Positions 5,051 to 7,278 of a stretch of DNA of 7,278 bases are shown piece by piece. A program made the position numbers and the translations under genes. Positions within the stretch are counted from its first letter, which is position 1. The number at the start of each line of letters is the position of its first letter. The stretch spans positions 1 through 7,278 of the forward strand of contig JAEEOD010000393.1 of the NCBI GenBank assembly GCA_016284115.1, in the 5' to 3' direction. The notes beneath the pieces were generated by a model. That model ran no database searches. It was not told where the DNA came from and saw only the letters and a program-made list of their open reading frames with translations. The DNA is from Bacteroidaceae bacterium (GTDB lineage: Bacteria > Bacteroidota > Bacteroidia > Bacteroidales > Bacteroidaceae).

Positions 5051-5099
5051 CAAAGATAAGCATAATTTTTCAAATAATATGCTCTTTAGCATAAAAATT
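5051..5099 (-). promoter_or_regulatory. Promoter region of the small ORF with a possible operator
   Basis: The minus strand has a perfect -7 box TATCTTTG (5058-5051), followed by C. Initiation near 5044 would give a leader of about 80 nt. No TTTG or TTG lies at the usual 19-21 nt spacing. In that place sits a perfect inverted repeat ATGCT-CTTT-AGCAT (5079-5092), flanked by AATTTTT (5064-5070) and AAAAATT (5093-5099), which are themselves inverse complements. A regulator binding at the -33 position would explain the missing box, but this is inference. Confidence 0.55.
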
Positions 5100-5189
5100 A
5101 CACTTTTTAACTAAAAATAGACCACTAAACAGTGAAAACCATATTATATAATAAAGCTAAACTCCTACTATTGTTCCTCTGGTAAATTA

Positions 5190-6992
5190 TCATTTTATAA
5201 TAGGTATCTCAATACGACTATTATAAGTACCACCCAAATAAAGCTGTTGATGTGCTATGCGCGTTTTAGTCTGTTCTGACCATACACCCGCATAATTACT
5301 GTGAATGCTGTACTGAGGGAAGTCGGATGAAGAAATATCCACCCTAAGACGGCTACCTGGTTGCAGTTGCCACAATATCGGTAATGCCTCCACTTCTATC
5401 TCCACAACCTCTCCAGGTGTATAAGATTGCCTACTGCCCAATGGTGCATTACGAAATCCTAATGTTGTAATGCCTGTACGTATGTTATAAGTGTTGCCAT
5501 CTTTCAGTTGTTCGCAAATCTTATAGCTAAACGCCGTGTCATCAACATCTGTGCTCACGTTAAGTATCACCTTCACCTTGCCTGCCAACAGCATTGGCGT
5601 CTCCAGCGGCTCTGTTAGGAAAGAAATCACATCGTTTCGATCACCCACCTCAGGCTGTTTCTGACTACCACGTCTTGTGCTCGAGTTGAATAGCGTTTCA
5701 CCACCCACTGACTCTACAGGGTTTTGCGGATCGTAGATATAAGACAGTATTCCTTGTTTCACAGGTTGGTTACTTAGTTGGTAGCCCTTGCCCTCAGGTT
5801 GTGCACTCAGATAGTAAGTCTGCTGCTCCCCATCCGTCATAGGCCATTCCCTCAACTGGTGCCACTTGTCCTCCCCAATGGCATAAACATCCACTGCAGG
5901 TTGTGGCTCTTGTTCCTTCACCAGCAAGTTATAAAACCACTGGAACTGATCGGTAGTAAGGTCAATGTCCGTAGCATGGTCAAACGTTCCTATCTGCGGT
6001 GTGATGATATGTGAGTGGTTCCAAGCCCCCACGATAAGTCTGCTCTTCTCCTTCGTAGCATCACTCAGCAGATTATATCCCAAGATGGTACCCTCCTGAT
6101 GATGGTCAAAGTGTCCAGCCACAACCACCATCGGCACCTTTATTTTGGCAGGAATGCTACGAAGCATGTCCCACACACCTTGGTGCCAGTAGGGATCGGT
6201 ATAATCTGTATGACTGATCCAGTCGCGATACCAAGGTAGCTCCACACCAAAGAAATGGCGGTCCATCTCTACCTGAGGCATAAACTTCATCTGTTCGAAA
6301 TAGATGCGTTGAGGGTCAGTACGCTCAGGCTTCTGTGGTATCTCCACTGCATTGTCAATGCTCCAGGCAGTCAGGATATCTTGGCGGAACAACCCGTTAC
6401 TATAAGCCGACAAATGTCTGTCCACTCCATAGTGGTGCACATAGATTCCTTTCACTTTATCAGGTACGGCATCCGCTATGATCCAGCACGTAAGGGCAGT
6501 ATATGACTCGCCAAACAATCCAATGCTCTTGCACCATGACTGCTGTGCTACCCAGTTTACCAACGCCAATCCGTCCACCCGCTCATTAACGTTTGGTTCG
6601 TAAGGCCCCTCTGAGCCTCCTTTTCCACGACAATGCTGCACAATGTAAGCAATGCCCCTGCGAGCATAAAAACGTGCATTAGCGTTGTTGTCACCTCTGC
6701 CATATACATAAGGTGTACGCAATATTACCACAGGCCAGGGCCCTTCACCCACAGGTTTGTAAATGCAAGTCATTAGCTTAAAGCCATCGCCCCCATACAC
6801 CATCACTTCTTCGTAGGTATAGTCATAGATAGCTGGGATGTCCACCTTTGTAGAATCCACTACCATAGGTGCCGACGAATGGCGCATCATCTCTCTATAT
6901 TGGCGTATCTGATCGTCGGTTGCTTGTTGTGCAAAGCTGCAAGAAGCTATGAAAAACAGTCCTATTGTCAATAATAATTTGTTCATTTTCAT
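5190..6992 (-). CDS. Secreted CocE/NonD family serine hydrolase (X-Pro dipeptidyl-peptidase S15-like)
   Basis: This 600-residue alpha/beta hydrolase has the CocE/S15 domain order. Family members cleave acyl, ester or amide bonds (cocaine esterase, alpha-amino-acid ester hydrolases, glutaryl-7-ACA acylases, PepX). Residues 1-21 are an export signal. It could be cut by signal peptidase I after SFA (21), or treated as a lipoprotein at IASC (Cys18). The catalytic domain is about 55-355: RTPYVYGRG (92-100, likely oxyanion-hole Tyr95), HCRGKGGSEG (120-129), nucleophile Ser163 in GESYTA, Asp296 in GHFDHHQEG, and His326 in GAWNHS. The beta-sandwich PepX C-terminal domain covers about 430-600, including LQPGSRLRVDISSSDFPQYS (543-562). 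Length is normal. The nucleophile motif departs from the usual GxSYxG by Ala in place of the last Gly. A second ATG at 6986 is an alternative start. Substrate cannot be read from sequence. Confidence 0.92.
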   Translation of the reverse strand: MKMNKLLLTIGLFFIASCSFAQQATDDQIRQYREMMRHSSAPMVVDSTKVDIPAIYDYTYEEVMVYGGDGFKLMTCIYKPVGEGPWPVVILRTPYVYGRGDNNANARFYARRGIAYIVQHCRGKGGSEGPYEPNVNERVDGLALVNWVAQQSWCKSIGLFGESYTALTCWIIADAVPDKVKGIYVHHYGVDRHLSAYSNGLFRQDILTAWSIDNAVEIPQKPERTDPQRIYFEQMKFMPQVEMDRHFFGVELPWYRDWISHTDYTDPYWHQGVWDMLRSIPAKIKVPMVVVAGHFDHHQEGTILGYNLLSDATKEKSRLIVGAWNHSHIITPQIGTFDHATDIDLTTDQFQWFYNLLVKEQEPQPAVDVYAIGEDKWHQLREWPMTDGEQQTYYLSAQPEGKGYQLSNQPVKQGILSYIYDPQNPVESVGGETLFNSSTRRGSQKQPEVGDRNDVISFLTEPLETPMLLAGKVKVILNVSTDVDDTAFSYKICEQLKDGNTYNIRTGITTLGFRNAPLGSRQSYTPGEVVEIEVEALPILWQLQPGSRLRVDISSSDFPQYSIHSNYAGVWSEQTKTRIAHQQLYLGGTYNSRIEIPIIK

Positions 6993-7011
6993 ATATACTA
7001 TTGTTTTTTTG

Positions 7012-7019
7012 CAAAGTTA
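7012..7019 (-). promoter_or_regulatory. -7 box of the CocE-family hydrolase gene
   Basis: The minus strand reads TAACTTTG (7019-7012), a perfect TAnnTTTG, followed by C. Initiation near 7005 leaves only about 12 nt before the ATG at 6992. The only TTG upstream (7037-7035) is at 15 nt, shorter than the usual 19-21, so the -33 element is weak or absent. Confidence 0.6.
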
Positions 7020-7040
7020 ATAAAATTCTGTTATCAACTC

Positions 7041-7071
7041 TTGCTTAAATCTTCTTTTATATCTAATTTTG
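7041..7071 (+). promoter_or_regulatory. Promoter of the alanine dehydrogenase gene
   Basis: TTG (7041-7043), a 20-nt spacer, then TAATTTTG (7064-7071), followed by C. Both boxes and the spacing match the Bacteroidota consensus. Initiation near 7078 leaves a leader of about 18 nt. It points away from the hydrolase promoter, with about 45 bp between the two -7 boxes. Confidence 0.75.
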
Positions 7072-7095
7072 CTTGTTACCTTAAAAACTATTACT

Positions 7096-7278
7096 ATGAT
7101 TATCGGAGTACCAAAAGAAATCAAGAACAATGAAAATCGTGTGGGCATGACCCCTATGGGTGTTGCCGAACTGGTGCGTCACCAACATACTGTGGTCGTA
7201 CAACATACCGCAGGTGAAACCAGTGGCTTTTCAGACGAAGAGTATGTCAAGGCAGGCGCTAAGCTATTGCCCACCATT
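7096..7278 (+). CDS. ald: Alanine dehydrogenase, N-terminal part (cut by window end)
   Basis: The first 61 residues of an alanine dehydrogenase, which interconverts L-alanine and pyruvate with NAD and ammonia in the cytoplasm. The start [20 protein letters not shown] is the family signature. Arg15 corresponds to the conserved substrate-binding arginine, followed by [20 protein letters not shown]. The fragment ends inside the N-terminal domain, before the NAD-binding fold. NAD(P) transhydrogenase alpha subunits share this domain, but the [11 protein letters not shown] form favours alanine dehydrogenase. The ATG at 7096 has no Shine-Dalgarno. Whether the gene is intact beyond the edge is unknown. 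Confidence 0.9.
   Translation, partial: MIIGVPKEIKNNENRVGMTPMGVAELVRHQHTVVVQHTAGETSGFSDEEYVKAGAKLLPTI

Noticed and set aside
5123..5134. CACT/AGTG hairpin after the hydrolase gene as its terminator
   Set aside because: The stem is only 4 bp, and although GTCTATTTTT follows on the minus strand it is too weak to call. The 12-bp palindrome TATTATATAATA at 5142-5153 has no T-run after it.
1..7278. Mobile elements, CRISPR arrays, tRNA/rRNA genes, toxin-antitoxin or phage-defence modules
   Set aside because: I looked for regular repeats, transposase motifs, tRNA-like folds and defence-type domains and saw none. Gene content and base use appear uniform and chromosomal.

Overview
The window reads as a chromosomal housekeeping segment from a member of the Bacteroidales, most likely Prevotella or a close relative. 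Three things suggest this. The protein set is typical of Bacteroidota: a long NusB, a CTC-type L25, a DUF3276/PUR protein, a DUF5606 protein, and the order nusB-yajC-ybbR-coaE. Most intergenic gaps hold the Bacteroidota -7 promoter element TAnnTTTG. All genes but one lack a convincing Shine-Dalgarno sequence. The genus is inference.

Layout. Bases 1-67 are an unassigned edge. On the minus strand follow a terminator (68-118), rplY (149-733) with a structured leader and a perfect promoter (833-863), and a DUF3276/PUR-family gene (872-1264). A divergent promoter region (1265-1399) contains a perfect 10-bp A/T inverted repeat. On the plus strand comes a compact run nusB (1400-2329), yajC (2355-2669), ybbR-like (2676-3674) and coaE (3661-4248), then a DUF5606 gene (4288-4701) with its own possible -7 box and a strong terminator usable in both directions (4770-4800).

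The most unusual part is 4822-5099. It looks like a self-contained minus-strand transcription unit for a 45-residue basic peptide that I do not recognise. It has a TATCTTTG -7 box, a leader that can fold around the ribosome binding site, a full AAGGAGGT Shine-Dalgarno sequence (very unusual for this phylum), and an intrinsic terminator whose stem lies inside the last codons. After it, still on the minus strand, is a secreted CocE/NonD-type serine hydrolase (5190-6992). It is divergent from the start of an alanine dehydrogenase gene (7096 to the window end), each with its own -7 element.

How the genes fit together. rplY (ribosome), nusB (transcription and rRNA antitermination), yajC (Sec secretion), coaE (last step of CoA synthesis) and the ybbR-like envelope protein are growth-linked core functions. 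The hydrolase and alanine dehydrogenase point to use of peptides or amino acids, although nothing in the sequence links the two beyond a shared intergenic region. I see no mobile elements, CRISPR arrays, tRNA or rRNA genes.
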